A DNA stretch of 19,982 nt from an uncultured Eubacteriales bacterium (GCA_905206455.1 CAJLHL010000034.1:1-19982), one strand, 5' to 3'. Counted from the first letter of the stretch, positions 1-8,452 are shown. A program made the numbers and translations. The notes: a model not told the origin generated them from the sequence alone.

Positions 1-567
1 TATCTTTACGGCGTGCCGGAGATGATCGTCGTCTTTCCCAACAGTGCGGTAAATGAAAACGAGGATACTGACGGGCTGAGTCTCCGGGAAAAGGTCGAGG
101 CTTATGACCGGACGGAGGAAGATCTGGTGACTTCGCTGATGCCGTATATCAACAGTCACTATTCAGTGAAGCCGGGCAGAGAAAACACCGCTGTCGCGGG
201 GAATTCCATGGGCGGCCGCAATGCGCTGAATACAGCGTTCCGTCACCCGGAGCTCTTCGGTTATGTGGGCGCCTTTTCCTCAGCCAGAGTTCTTGGGGAT
301 CCGGATTCTTCCGGACAGTCGGCGATGGCGCCTCTGATCCGCGAATTTACTGTAGATCCGTCGGCGGGGAATTTCGAAATGCTGATGCTGTGCGTGGGCC
401 GTCAGGACGACGTCTGCGGAGCGGAGACCTACCGGATTCACGAAAACATGACGGAAAACGGTGTGGAGCACATATTTTACGATATGGAAGGCGGCCATCA
501 GAATACCGTCTGGCAGAACGCGCTTTACAATTTCGGCCTGAGACTGTTCGGCGGTACGGAAGCGTGA
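1..567 (+). CDS. Alpha/beta-hydrolase-fold esterase, 3' part (5' end outside window)
   Basis: The frame is open from base 1, so the gene starts before the window; a GTG at 13 is only an internal codon. The visible 188 residues read as the C-terminal part of the putative esterase family (esterase D / Fes / feruloyl-esterase-like alpha/beta hydrolases). A nucleophile elbow of the form GNSMGG gives the G-x-S-x-G serine. An acidic residue in VGRQDD and the histidine in GGHQNTVW are placed where the rest of a catalytic triad is expected. PEMIVVFPN is typical of the strand before the active site in this family. The substrate cannot be told; family members cleave acyl, feruloyl or siderophore esters. 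Whether it is secreted is unknown because the N-terminus is missing. A terminator-like hairpin follows at 615-662. Confidence 0.85.
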   Translation, partial: YLYGVPEMIVVFPNSAVNENEDTDGLSLREKVEAYDRTEEDLVTSLMPYINSHYSVKPGRENTAVAGNSMGGRNALNTAFRHPELFGYVGAFSSARVLGDPDSSGQSAMAPLIREFTVDPSAGNFEMLMLCVGRQDDVCGAETYRIHENMTENGVEHIFYDMEGGHQNTVWQNALYNFGLRLFGGTEA

Positions 568-584
568 TTTTGGCCGGAAGTTTC

Positions 585-593
585 TGGTATAAT
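585..593 (+). promoter_or_regulatory. Extended -10 promoter-like site
   Basis: TATAAT at 588-593 is preceded by TGG at 585-587, forming an extended -10 element. The matching -35 position (about 565-570) is poor. Transcription would start near 600, just ahead of the hairpin at 615-652, and would run toward the MATE gene. This is seen by eye only. Confidence 0.45.
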
Positions 594-614
594 TAGAAAA
601 TTTTGAGAGATAAG

Positions 615-662
615 TCTCCCTGCGGTGCAGACAGTTGTTTTGCAAAGGGAGATTTTCTTTTT
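615..662 (+). terminator. Intrinsic terminator or attenuator ahead of the MATE gene
   Basis: TCTCCCT (615-621) pairs with AGGGAGA (646-652) and a T-rich tract TTTTCTTTTT follows at 653-662. It may simply end the esterase transcript. A -10 element lies only about 22 bases upstream, so it could also act as a short attenuated leader for the downstream MATE gene. Confidence 0.6.
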
Positions 663-808
663 CTGCGGCTGAAAAAAGAAAACGAGACAAGGCGTGTCAT
701 TTGTGGTAACCTGTCATGAGCGGAAAATACGGTTACGAAAGACTGCCGCTAAAGAACACAGAGGGCATTATCGTTGGAAATTATCAGGAAATATTTCGGG
801 GAGAGAGA

Positions 809-2374
809 ATGAAAAAGAACGTATGGACGGAGCTTCCTCCGGACAGAGATAATAAGATATTCGGAATTTTTACCAGAGAACGGAATTTTTACCGCACGTT
901 TTTTCCGCTTCTGTTTATCATTTCACTGCAGCAGCTCACTGCGCTCACCGTAAACATGGCGGACAATATTATGCTGGGAACTTATTCAGAGCTGGCGCTC
1001 TCCGGAGCTACGCTGGTCAATCAGATACAATTTACCCTGCAGCAGGTCTCTTCGGGTATCGGTATGGGTATCGTAGTTCTCGCTTCTCAGTATTGGGGAA
1101 AGAGAGCGACGGAACCGATAAAGAAAATTATTTCTATGGGTGTGAAACTCGGATTTCTGGCGGGCGTTCTGTTTTTCGCCGCTGCTGTGATCGCGCCGGA
1201 GGGACTGCTGTCTCTGTTTACCGACGATACGGCGGTCATACAGGAAGGGTTAAAGTATCTCAGGATCATCTGCTGGACGTATCTCATCTATTCTGTATCC
1301 AGCTCTCTGATGTATTCTCTGCAGAGTGTAGAGACCGCGGTGGTGGGAACGGTCATGTCTCTGAGTACGATCTGCATCAATGTCTGTCTCAACTACTGCC
1401 TGATCTACGGCAATTTCGGAGCGCCGCAGCTGGGAATCGCGGGGGCGGCTGCCGCAACTCTGATCAGCAGAGCGGTGGAACTGATCATCGTATTTGTCTA
1501 TCTTCTCTTTATCGACCGGAAGCTTCAGATGAAGCTGCGGGATATTTTTCAGATCAATTTTACTTATCTGAAGGACTATATCCGGGTAGCTTCTCCGCTA
1601 ATGGTCAGCGGCGCGCTCTGGGGTGTGGCTCAGGCGGCGCAGACTTCCATACTGGGGCATATCAGCGCGGAGGCGATCGCAGCCAACAGTATTGCAGTCG
1701 TCATCTTTCAGATCTTTGCCGTGGTGGGAACAGCGTGCGCCAATACCGCATCTGTCACGATGGGAAAGACGGTCGGGCAGGGCAGGCTGGATATCGTGAG
1801 ATCTTATGCGAAGACGATGCAGGGTATTTTTGTAGTGATCGGTGTCGTTTCCGCAGGACTGCTGTTTCTCTTTAAAGATCTGATCGTGGGAATTTATGCG
1901 ATCTCCGACGAGACTGCGGTCCTCGCCGTGCATTTTCTGGTGATTCTCAGCGCGGCGACCGTAGGAAGCTGTTATGAATATCCGGTAGAGGCGGGGATTA
2001 TCGCCGGCGGCGGGGTTACGCACTATGTGGCTCTGGTGGACAATCTGTTCATGTGGCTTTTTACGATTCCTTCCGCTTTTCTCAGCGCTTTTGTGTTCCG
2101 GTTTCCGCCGGAGATCACATTCTGCTTTCTGAAAGCGGATCAGATTTTGAAATGTATTCCGAACGCGATCGTCTGCAACAGATTTCGCTGGGTGCGGATT
2201 CTGACGAAAAGTGCAGAGGGGGCGGACGGAAAAAACGGCGGCGCCGGGATACAGGAAGTGTCAGAAGCCGGGAAAAACAGGAAAGAAAATCCGGAAGCTG
2301 ACGGCGGAAAAATACTGAAGAACTATTGCAGAGCCGACGGCTGTACAGAGACGGAAAATAATAAATTGACATAA
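809..2374 (+). CDS. MATE family multidrug/sodium antiporter
   Basis: This is an integral membrane efflux protein of about 521 residues in the MATE family (NorM/DinF type), which exports drugs or metabolites by sodium or proton exchange. The protein is almost wholly hydrophobic helices up to about residue 430. Family-like segments are seen, for example LSGATLVNQ in the N-terminal lobe, SPLMVSGALWG in the second lobe, and KADQILKCIPNA near the end, as in other Clostridial members. The ATG at 809 is chosen because GGGGAGAGAG lies just before it; the frame is open to an ATG at 716 but that has no ribosome binding site. After the last conserved segment there is an unusual hydrophilic tail of roughly 65 residues, rich in G, E, K and N. 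The substrate cannot be predicted. Confidence 0.9.
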   Translation: MKKNVWTELPPDRDNKIFGIFTRERNFYRTFFPLLFIISLQQLTALTVNMADNIMLGTYSELALSGATLVNQIQFTLQQVSSGIGMGIVVLASQYWGKRATEPIKKIISMGVKLGFLAGVLFFAAAVIAPEGLLSLFTDDTAVIQEGLKYLRIICWTYLIYSVSSSLMYSLQSVETAVVGTVMSLSTICINVCLNYCLIYGNFGAPQLGIAGAAAATLISRAVELIIVFVYLLFIDRKLQMKLRDIFQINFTYLKDYIRVASPLMVSGALWGVAQAAQTSILGHISAEAIAANSIAVVIFQIFAVVGTACANTASVTMGKTVGQGRLDIVRSYAKTMQGIFVVIGVVSAGLLFLFKDLIVGIYAISDETAVLAVHFLVILSAATVGSCYEYPVEAGIIAGGGVTHYVALVDNLFMWLFTIPSAFLSAFVFRFPPEITFCFLKADQILKCIPNAIVCNRFRWVRILTKSAEGADGKNGGAGIQEVSEAGKNRKENPEADGGKILKNYCRADGCTETENNKLT

Positions 2375-2394
2375 AATGTAAAATGATATATAAT
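2366..2394 (+). promoter_or_regulatory. Perfect sigma-A consensus promoter, antisense to fthC
   Basis: TTGACA at 2366-2371 and TATAAT at 2389-2394 are separated by exactly 17 bases. The -35 box overlaps the last codons and stop of the MATE gene. The expected start is near 2401. The only gene downstream is fthC on the opposite strand, so the transcript would be antisense to its 3' end. No plus-strand ORF of note follows. Confidence 0.7.
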
Positions 2395-2411
2395 ATGGAT
2401 AATATTGGAAG

Positions 2412-2444
2412 ATGAAATAATCATACCTCACTCTGTGAGGTATG
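2412..2444 (-). terminator. Probable terminator of fthC
   Basis: CATACCTCA (2422-2430) and TGAGGTATG (2436-2444) form a perfect 9-bp stem with a 5-base loop. The fthC stop codon lies inside it. On the minus strand the hairpin is followed by ATTATTTCATC, a modest U-rich tract. On the plus strand no T-run follows, so it should act mainly on the fthC transcript. Confidence 0.5.
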
Positions 2445-3069
2445 TCTCCGGCGTTGACATTCTGTATTCAGTGCAGGAGATCAATCCGCTTTCGGTGACG
2501 ATATAGTCTGCGGGAATATCTCCGGGATCTGCCGGCAGAATGCCGCTGACCACCTGAAAATCGTAAGCGGCGCCGATCAGCGTCACAGGACGCGTTCTCT
2601 GCGCGAGAAAACGGTCATAGCATCCGCGGCCGAAGCCGATTCTGTTTCCGCAGCGGTCGAAAACCACGCCGGGCAGCAGAATAAAATCAGGTTCCTGCAC
2701 GGAAACTTCGGGACTCACGGAAGGATCCGGCTCCCTGATTCCGAGAGGAGATACTTTTAGTTCATCGAGATGGTGTACGCGGCAGGGGTGGATGACAAAG
2801 TTCGGATCTGTGAAGGGGAGGATCAGCTCTATTCCGCGGTCCAGTACTCTCTGACAGAAATCTTGTGTGGGAAATTCTCCGCGGAATGACATATATGCCA
2901 TCACCGTCAGCGGTGTTTTTCTTTTTTTCTGAGCAGACGTCAGCACGGGAGAAAGAAAATGCCAGAGCGATCCGGAAACTGATGTGGTCTGAGATTCCGG
3001 AAGCTGATCCCGTCTGTTCAGCATCTGCCGGCGAAGGATGTGTTTGTGAGAATTTTCGAGATGGGACAT
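2428..3069 (-). CDS. fthC: 5-formyltetrahydrofolate cyclo-ligase
   Basis: The 213-residue protein matches the 5-FCL / YgfA family, which uses ATP to convert 5-formyl-THF to 5,10-methenyl-THF in cytoplasmic one-carbon metabolism. The N-terminal basic helix HILRRQMLNRRDQL, the central FRGEFPT segment and the glycine-rich signature PGVVFDRCGNRIGFGRG followed by CYDRF are characteristic. Length is close to the family norm. The ATG is preceded on the minus strand by AAAGGAG with suitable spacing. It stands alone between plus-strand genes, divergent from ftsE, with a 205-base shared upstream region. A consensus promoter reads into its 3' end from the opposite strand (2366-2394), which may influence its expression. 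No truncation is seen. Confidence 0.92.
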   Translation of the reverse strand: MSHLENSHKHILRRQMLNRRDQLPESQTTSVSGSLWHFLSPVLTSAQKKRKTPLTVMAYMSFRGEFPTQDFCQRVLDRGIELILPFTDPNFVIHPCRVHHLDELKVSPLGIREPDPSVSPEVSVQEPDFILLPGVVFDRCGNRIGFGRGCYDRFLAQRTRPVTLIGAAYDFQVVSGILPADPGDIPADYIVTESGLISCTEYRMSTPETYLTE

Positions 3070-3178
3070 TTTTTTCTCCTTTTCACAGAATCAACAAAAA
3101 AACAGAGTAGAGTAATATGGTGTATAAGCCCGAATATTGCGGGATATTGTCGTATGAGAGAGGAAAACGGCGATAAAT

Positions 3179-3207
3179 TTGCACTTTTTCTTCCAATATA
3201 TTATAAT
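3179..3207 (+). promoter_or_regulatory. Candidate promoter of the ftsEX operon
   Basis: TATAAT at 3202-3207 is consensus. TTGCAC at 3179-3184 is a weak -35 with an exact 17-base spacer. It lies about 70 bases before the ftsE start codon at 3275 and faces it. Confidence 0.6.
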
Positions 3208-3274
3208 AAATACGTATGCGGCCGGCAACGCGGATCCGCATAAAACAGAAAAGAAAAATCAGGAAGGACAGCCG

Positions 3275-4363
3275 ATGATAGAATTTAAAAATGTCACGAA
3301 ATCCTACGGCGACAAAGCGGGACTTTCGGACGTGAATCTTTCGATCGATGACGGCGAGTTCGTCTTTTTAGTAGGTCCCAGCGGGGCGGGCAAATCGACA
3401 TTTATCAAACTGATCCTGAAAGAAATCGATCCGGAAAAAGGGCAGATTTTTTTCCGGGGCAGGGATATTACCCGACTGCCGAAACGGCTGATTCCGGGGC
3501 TTCGAAGAGATCTCGGCATCGTATTTCAGGATTTTCGGCTTCTGCCGAAAAAGACCGTTTATGAAAATGTGGCCTTCGCTATGGAAGCCGTTCATCAGCG
3601 CAAAAAGCTGATCAAAGAACAGGTTCCTCATATTTTGAAGTTAGTGGGGATCAGCGAGCAGGCGGAACGTTATCCTCACGAGCTTTCCGGAGGAGAGGCG
3701 CAGAGAGTGGCGATTGCCAGAGCTATCGTAAACAATCCCAAGGTGCTGATCGCGGACGAGCCTACGGGCAACCTGGATCCGGAAAAATCCTGGGAAATTA
3801 TGAATCTTCTGGATCAGATCAACCTGCGGGGGACGACGGTAGTCATGGTGACCCATGCGAAAGACATCGTAGACCGCATGGGAAAGAGAGTCATTCAGAT
3901 CGCGGAAGGCAGAGTCGTGCGGGACGATGCCGCCGGTTTTTACATACAGACCGACGAGCCGGACATGCCGGTTCAGGCTGTTTTGGACGATATGATCGCG
4001 GAGAGCGAAAGCGACGTCCTTCAGGCCGGGATGATCAACGAAAGTCTGACCTCCGGTCTCAGCGAAGAGGATCTGAGCATTTTCGGCGAAATCAGCCAGA
4101 TGAGCGAACTTGTCGGTGAAGATGAGATTCCGGTGAGTGCTGGAGACGGGAGAGGGATTCTGCCGGAAGACAGTGCAGAGCCGAAAGTTTCCGGGTCAGC
4201 AGTGGAGACCTCTCCGGCATCTGCGGAGACTGTGAAGAAAGACGAACCGGAAAACGATACGGCCTCTCAGGAAAAAGACGCATCTTTCGCCGCACCGGCG
4301 GTGAAAACCGGCGGAGCCAAGCGAAAGATTCGCAAAAAAAGAGGAGGAGGTACCGATTTATGA
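3275..4363 (+). CDS. ftsE: Cell-division ABC ATPase FtsE with long C-terminal tail
   Basis: FtsE is the cytoplasmic ATPase of the FtsEX complex, which gates peptidoglycan hydrolysis at the septum. The ATPase core occupies about residues 1-218. Walker A GPSGAGKST is at 34-42, the signature LSGGE at 137-141, the Walker B acidic pair D161-E162, and the H-loop histidine is in VTHAKD. The usual protein is about 230 residues; this one is 362. The extra roughly 140 residues are acidic and Ser/Glu-rich, include LSEEDLSIFGEISQMSE, and finish with the strongly basic KRKIRKKR. The ATG at 3275 is preceded by AGGAAGG; an upstream in-frame ORF from 3179 overlaps the promoter and is rejected. Its stop overlaps the ftsX start by four bases (ATGA), indicating coupled translation. 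Confidence 0.95.
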   Translation: MIEFKNVTKSYGDKAGLSDVNLSIDDGEFVFLVGPSGAGKSTFIKLILKEIDPEKGQIFFRGRDITRLPKRLIPGLRRDLGIVFQDFRLLPKKTVYENVAFAMEAVHQRKKLIKEQVPHILKLVGISEQAERYPHELSGGEAQRVAIARAIVNNPKVLIADEPTGNLDPEKSWEIMNLLDQINLRGTTVVMVTHAKDIVDRMGKRVIQIAEGRVVRDDAAGFYIQTDEPDMPVQAVLDDMIAESESDVLQAGMINESLTSGLSEEDLSIFGEISQMSELVGEDEIPVSAGDGRGILPEDSAEPKVSGSAVETSPASAETVKKDEPENDTASQEKDASFAAPAVKTGGAKRKIRKKRGGGTDL

Positions 4364-5253
4364 TAAAATCCTTCTTCTATACATTGAAACAGTCGCTGCT
4401 GCAGCTGGTCAGAAACAAGACGATGGCGCTGACGTCGCTGTTTTCTATTACAGCGATGCTGCTGATTCTGGGAATGTTTTTTATTCTGGCGGTAAATGTA
4501 AATCTGATGACAGCGAATATGGAGCAGCAGTTTGACATGGTGGAAGTCTACCTTCTGGATGAAACGCCGGAAGAAGAGATTCAGACCATGGTAAAAGAGT
4601 TTGAAGCTCTCGATACGGTGGCAGAGGTAGAATATCTCACCAAAGAGGACGCTATGCAGGAGATGCAGACGCGCTGGGGGGAAAATGCCTATCTGCTGGA
4701 CGGTCTCTCGGAAAATCCGCTGCCCCGGTCTATTCAGGTGACCGTCAAAGACGTGGAGGATTCGGAAAGCATCGTGACCTTCGCGGAGAACTTCTCTGGA
4801 GTAGAAGATATCAAGGACAGTCAGGCAGAGGTGGACAAAATTCTGAAGATTACCGGCGCCGTTCAGGCGGGAGCCCTGGTGATTATCATATTTCTGATTA
4901 TCGTCTCCGTCGTGGTGGTGTCCAATACCGTAAAGCTGACGGTACTGGCAAGGGGCCGGGAGATCAGCATTATGAAGTATGTGGGGGCGACAAACTGGTT
5001 TATCCGCGGGCCTTTCCTGGCAGAAGGCATTATCATCGGAATGATCGCAGCGGCGATATCTTCCGGGCTGATCTCGCTGCTGTACTACTATCTGTCAAAT
5101 GCCCTTAGTCTGCAGTTTCTCGTGCTCTTCTCCACCGGACTGGTTCCGATCGGATTTATGAGTGCCAATCTGATTATCATATTTACGTCACTCGGCATAA
5201 GCATCGGCGCGGGAGGCAGCATCATTTCGATGCGGAAGTTCCTGGATGCTTAG
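4360..5253 (+). CDS. ftsX: Cell-division permease FtsX
   Basis: The 297-residue protein has the FtsX layout. A cytoplasmic N-terminus (QSLLQLVRNKTMALTS) leads to TM1 at about 20-45, then an extracellular domain from about 46 to 160. TM2 lies at about 168-192, followed by a cytoplasmic loop with GREISIMKYVGATNWFIRG and two more membrane helices near 217-243 and 260-285. FtsX pairs with FtsE and passes ATP-driven shape changes to an external hydrolase. The start overlaps the ftsE stop, with GAGGAGG just upstream as ribosome binding site. The secreted coiled-coil/M23 protein 108 bases downstream is the obvious partner, as PcsB is in Streptococcus and CwlO in Bacillus. It is complete and of normal length. 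Confidence 0.95.
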   Translation: MIKSFFYTLKQSLLQLVRNKTMALTSLFSITAMLLILGMFFILAVNVNLMTANMEQQFDMVEVYLLDETPEEEIQTMVKEFEALDTVAEVEYLTKEDAMQEMQTRWGENAYLLDGLSENPLPRSIQVTVKDVEDSESIVTFAENFSGVEDIKDSQAEVDKILKITGAVQAGALVIIIFLIIVSVVVVSNTVKLTVLARGREISIMKYVGATNWFIRGPFLAEGIIIGMIAAAISSGLISLLYYYLSNALSLQFLVLFSTGLVPIGFMSANLIIIFTSLGISIGAGGSIISMRKFLDA

Positions 5254-5361
5254 ACGCAGATAAGATCAGAGCGGACAAAAAAGGTCGAAAGACACGAAAG
5301 AGTCCTGTGTTACGGCAGATATTGCAGCAGACAACGAAGCTTGAAAGGAGAAAGAGAATTT

Positions 5362-6513
5362 ATGTGCAGAAAACGAATGATTGCAATCCTCACAGCGGCG
5401 GCGCTTCTGACAGGTACGGTAACGTCGGGGTTCGTCTATGCGGAGAGCAGTTCTTCCAAACTGGATTCGGTAAACGATCAGATAAGTTCAGCAAAAGATA
5501 AGCTAAAAGAAGGCGAAAAGAAGGAAAATGAGCTCGTGGCTCAGATCGATGCTCTCAACGATCAGATCGAATCCCGCGAAACGAAGATCGCGGAGCTGGA
5601 AGCGGAGATTCAGAAGACAGAAGATGAAATCGCGGCTGCCGAAGAACAGTTAGCCGAGACGGAATCCCAGATGACAGAGCAGAACGATTCTCTCGGCAAG
5701 CGTCTTCGCGTGATGTATAAAAATGGTGAAACCAGCATTCTGCAGATCCTGCTGGGTTCCTCCAGCATTTCTGAATTCCTGACGAATCTGGACATGGTTC
5801 AGAAGATTTACGACAATGACATGGATGTTTTGGAGCAGATTCAGGAACAGCACGATCTGATTGAACAGAAAAAGCAGGAGCTGGAATCTCTGAAGACAAA
5901 GCAGGATGATCAGCAGACAGAGCAGGAGACGGAAAAAGAAGAATTAGCGGCTGAGAAAAGCGATGTGGAAGCGCTGAAGGCTGAGGTGGCCAGCGACAAT
6001 GCGGCTATCGAAGCGCAGATCGATCAGCTCAATAAGGAAGCGGATGAACTTACGGCGATGATTCGCCAGCAACAGGCGTCTTCCAATGTGAGCTCCAGCG
6101 CTACTTCTCAGTATACCGGAGGACAGATGCTGTGGCCGGTGCCTGGTTATTATAATATTTCTTCACCTTACGGATATCGGATTCACCCGATTCTGCATAC
6201 GAAGAAATTCCATTCCGGTCTGGATATTCCGGCGCCTACGGGAACGCCGATTATCGCAGCGGCCAGCGGCACGGTTATCATGGCTCAGACTTACGGCGGT
6301 TACGGAAAGTGTGTCATGATCGATCACGGCGGTGGTCTGGTGACGCTTTACGGTCATAATAGCTCCCTGGTGGTCAGCAAAGGACAGACTGTGACGAAGG
6401 GGCAGACGATCGCGAAAGCGGGTTCTACCGGACAGTCTACCGGCTCTCACTGTCATTTTGAAGTGAGACTCAACGGTTCGACGACTTCTCCGCTGAGTTA
6501 TGTACAGGGATAG
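5362..6513 (+). CDS. Secreted coiled-coil M23 peptidoglycan hydrolase, probable FtsEX effector
   Basis: This 383-residue protein carries a signal peptide (basic start MCRKRM, hydrophobic core, likely cleavage after VYA at about residue 29). A long coiled coil rich in Q, E, K and L runs from about 30 to 230. A Ser/Gln linker and a C-terminal M23 (LytM) endopeptidase domain follow from about 255 to 383. Zinc and catalytic residues are visible: H284 and D288 in HSGLD, H332 in LYGH, and H363/H365 in HCHFE. It should cleave peptide cross-bridges of peptidoglycan. Coiled-coil domains of this kind dock on FtsX, as in CwlO, PcsB and RipC systems; PcsB itself has a CHAP domain, so the name is not used. 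The ATG at 5362 is chosen because the longer TTG start at 5341 would place the AAAGGAG ribosome binding site inside the gene. Confidence 0.92.
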   Translation: MCRKRMIAILTAAALLTGTVTSGFVYAESSSSKLDSVNDQISSAKDKLKEGEKKENELVAQIDALNDQIESRETKIAELEAEIQKTEDEIAAAEEQLAETESQMTEQNDSLGKRLRVMYKNGETSILQILLGSSSISEFLTNLDMVQKIYDNDMDVLEQIQEQHDLIEQKKQELESLKTKQDDQQTEQETEKEELAAEKSDVEALKAEVASDNAAIEAQIDQLNKEADELTAMIRQQQASSNVSSSATSQYTGGQMLWPVPGYYNISSPYGYRIHPILHTKKFHSGLDIPAPTGTPIIAAASGTVIMAQTYGGYGKCVMIDHGGGLVTLYGHNSSLVVSKGQTVTKGQTIAKAGSTGQSTGSHCHFEVRLNGSTTSPLSYVQG

Positions 6514-6682
6514 CCGCCGTATTTTTCTCTGTCCGGCCCGGCGGCTGAGACCGGCGGAGCATCAATCTGCGGATTTTCCCCGGGAATTCCGCTCTGAATC
6601 AGAGTAAAAACAAGACGTAAAAATAAAGCAAGCAGAATAAAAAATTGACAAGAGGGTATTTCAGCGGTCCGTCAGGCAGTCT

Positions 6683-6728
6683 GTCTTTCCCCGGCAGAGC
6701 TAATTTTTGTCTTCGCCGGGAGAAAGAC
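6683..6728 (+). other. Strong hairpin in the recJ leader
   Basis: GTCTTTC-CCCGGC (6683-6695) pairs with GCCGGG-A-GAAAGAC (6715-6728), giving a 13-bp stem with one bulged A and a 19-base loop. No T-run follows, so it is not a standard terminator. The rest of 6514-6751 holds an 8-bp AGCCGCCG/CGGCGGCT hairpin just after the M23 gene and an isolated TTGACA at 6645 without a matching -10. Confidence 0.5.
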
Positions 6729-6751
6729 GGGCTGTGTAAGCCTGCCGGCTT

Positions 6752-8452
6752 TTGAAATTCCCTCTTTTTCAGATGGCAGCGAAGAGAGCAAAAAATATGG
6801 AAACGATCAAACTTCATCCGGTACTGACCGGTATATTGAAAAAAAGAGGATGTCAGACGGCAGAGGATATCGAGGAATTTCTTTCTCCGATTCCCCGTAA
6901 AACTTATGATCCTTTCGCCATGAAGGGGATGAGGGAAGCGGTAGATCTCGTGCTGCAGCATATCGAAGACGGAAAGAAGATCTGTATCTATGGCGATTAT
7001 GACGCGGACGGCGTTACGTCAGTATCCCTTCTGTATGAGTTTCTGTCCAATCTCACACGCAATGTGATCTATTATATTCCATCGCGTTTTTCCGAAGGTT
7101 ATGGGCTGAATCTTTCGGCGATCGATGAAATTCATCGGCGGGGCGCTGATCTCGTCGTGACGGTAGACTGCGGCTGTGTCTCTTACCGGGAAGTGGAGCA
7201 TATCAAAGAGCTGGGGATGAAAGCCATCGTGACAGACCACCACAATGTGGACGGCAGAAGCCCGGATTGCATCATGCTGAATCCGAAACAGACAGACGAT
7301 ACCTATCCTTTTTCTTATCTCTGCGGCTGCGGCGTAGCGTTTAAGCTGACTCAGGGGTTACAGAGGACTCTGAAACTGCCTAAGAACGACATCAACTGTC
7401 TGCTGGATATGGTCTGTGTCGCAACCATCGGGGATATCGTGCCTCTGGTGGATGAAAACAGAACTCTGGTGAAATACGGATTTGACCGCATCGCCAGAGG
7501 AGAACGCCCGGGTCTCAAAATGCTCATCGAGGGCATCGGAATGGATCCTTCCAAGCTCACTTCCACCAACGTAGCTTTTGGGATTGTACCCCATATCAAT
7601 GCAGCCGGCCGGATGAAAGAAGCGGCCGAAGGGGTACGGCTGCTTACCGGCAGACAGGATGAGGAAATCAGCAGTCTGGTGGAGGAACTGAAGACTCTGA
7701 ATGCACAGAGGAAGTCGATTCAGGACAGAATTTTTGAAAGGGCGCGGGAGGCGATCCGTGCGGATGATTCTCAGGATCTTTTTCTGATCTATGATGCCGG
7801 GAACGGACACGAAGGTGTGATGGGAATCGTAGCGGGCAAGCTGAAAGAAGAATTCTATCGCCCGGTCATCATCGTCACAGATACGGAAGAGGAGGGGATT
7901 GTCAAAGGAACGGGGCGAAGCGTAGAAGGCATCGATCTTCATCAGATCATGTCTCGCTGCAGTCATCTCTATATCAAATTCGGCGGCCACGCGGGAGCCT
8001 GTGGATTTTCCATGAAACGGGAAAATCTCGCGGAACTTCGCCGATCCCTCAACGAAAGTGTTCGCTGTCTGGTGTCAGAGGATCCTCAGCTCCTGCATTA
8101 TCAACTGAACTGGGATGCGGAGATTTCTTCCGCGGATGTGACGCTGGATTTTGCGATGCAGATTGCAAAGCTTGAACCCTTCGGCGAAGGCAATCCTCAG
8201 CCGGTCTTTCTCATTCGGGATGTGTTGGTCAAGAGCGTAATGAGGATGGGCGGAAGCGGCCAATATCTGAAACTTCGCTGTGAAGGCGAAGGGGGAACTC
8301 TTTTTGACGCGGTATGGTTTGATGTGGAAGAGGAAATCGTCGGGACATTAAATCCGGGCTGTGAGGTCCGGCTGATCGCGTCTTTGGATATCAACGTATG
8401 GAGGGGAAGAAGTTCGGTTCAGTGTATGATCCGCGGTATATGGGTGTCGTGA
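6752..8452 (+). CDS. recJ: Single-stranded-DNA-specific exonuclease RecJ
   Basis: RecJ is a 5'-3' single-strand DNA exonuclease used in recombination and base-excision repair. The DHH phosphoesterase domain shows GDYDADG at about 81-87 and TDHHN at about 161-165. The DHHA1 domain shows GGHAGACGF at about 411-419, and a C-terminal OB-like segment ends with WRGRSSVQCMI. Length (566) is the usual short Clostridial RecJ size. The start is uncertain: the TTG at 6752 gives an N-terminus of the usual length but has no ribosome binding site; ATG at 6773 also lacks one; ATG at 6797 has a weak GAGAG. An in-frame stop at 6737 rules out anything further upstream. yerC follows behind its own promoter. Confidence 0.92.
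   Translation: MKFPLFQMAAKRAKNMETIKLHPVLTGILKKRGCQTAEDIEEFLSPIPRKTYDPFAMKGMREAVDLVLQHIEDGKKICIYGDYDADGVTSVSLLYEFLSNLTRNVIYYIPSRFSEGYGLNLSAIDEIHRRGADLVVTVDCGCVSYREVEHIKELGMKAIVTDHHNVDGRSPDCIMLNPKQTDDTYPFSYLCGCGVAFKLTQGLQRTLKLPKNDINCLLDMVCVATIGDIVPLVDENRTLVKYGFDRIARGERPGLKMLIEGIGMDPSKLTSTNVAFGIVPHINAAGRMKEAAEGVRLLTGRQDEEISSLVEELKTLNAQRKSIQDRIFERAREAIRADDSQDLFLIYDAGNGHEGVMGIVAGKLKEEFYRPVIIVTDTEEEGIVKGTGRSVEGIDLHQIMSRCSHLYIKFGGHAGACGFSMKRENLAELRRSLNESVRCLVSEDPQLLHYQLNWDAEISSADVTLDFAMQIAKLEPFGEGNPQPVFLIRDVLVKSVMRMGGSGQYLKLRCEGEGGTLFDAVWFDVEEEIVGTLNPGCEVRLIASLDINVWRGRSSVQCMIRGIWVS

Noticed and set aside
6645..6650. TTGACA upstream of recJ
   Set aside because: No -10-like hexamer lies 16-18 bases downstream.
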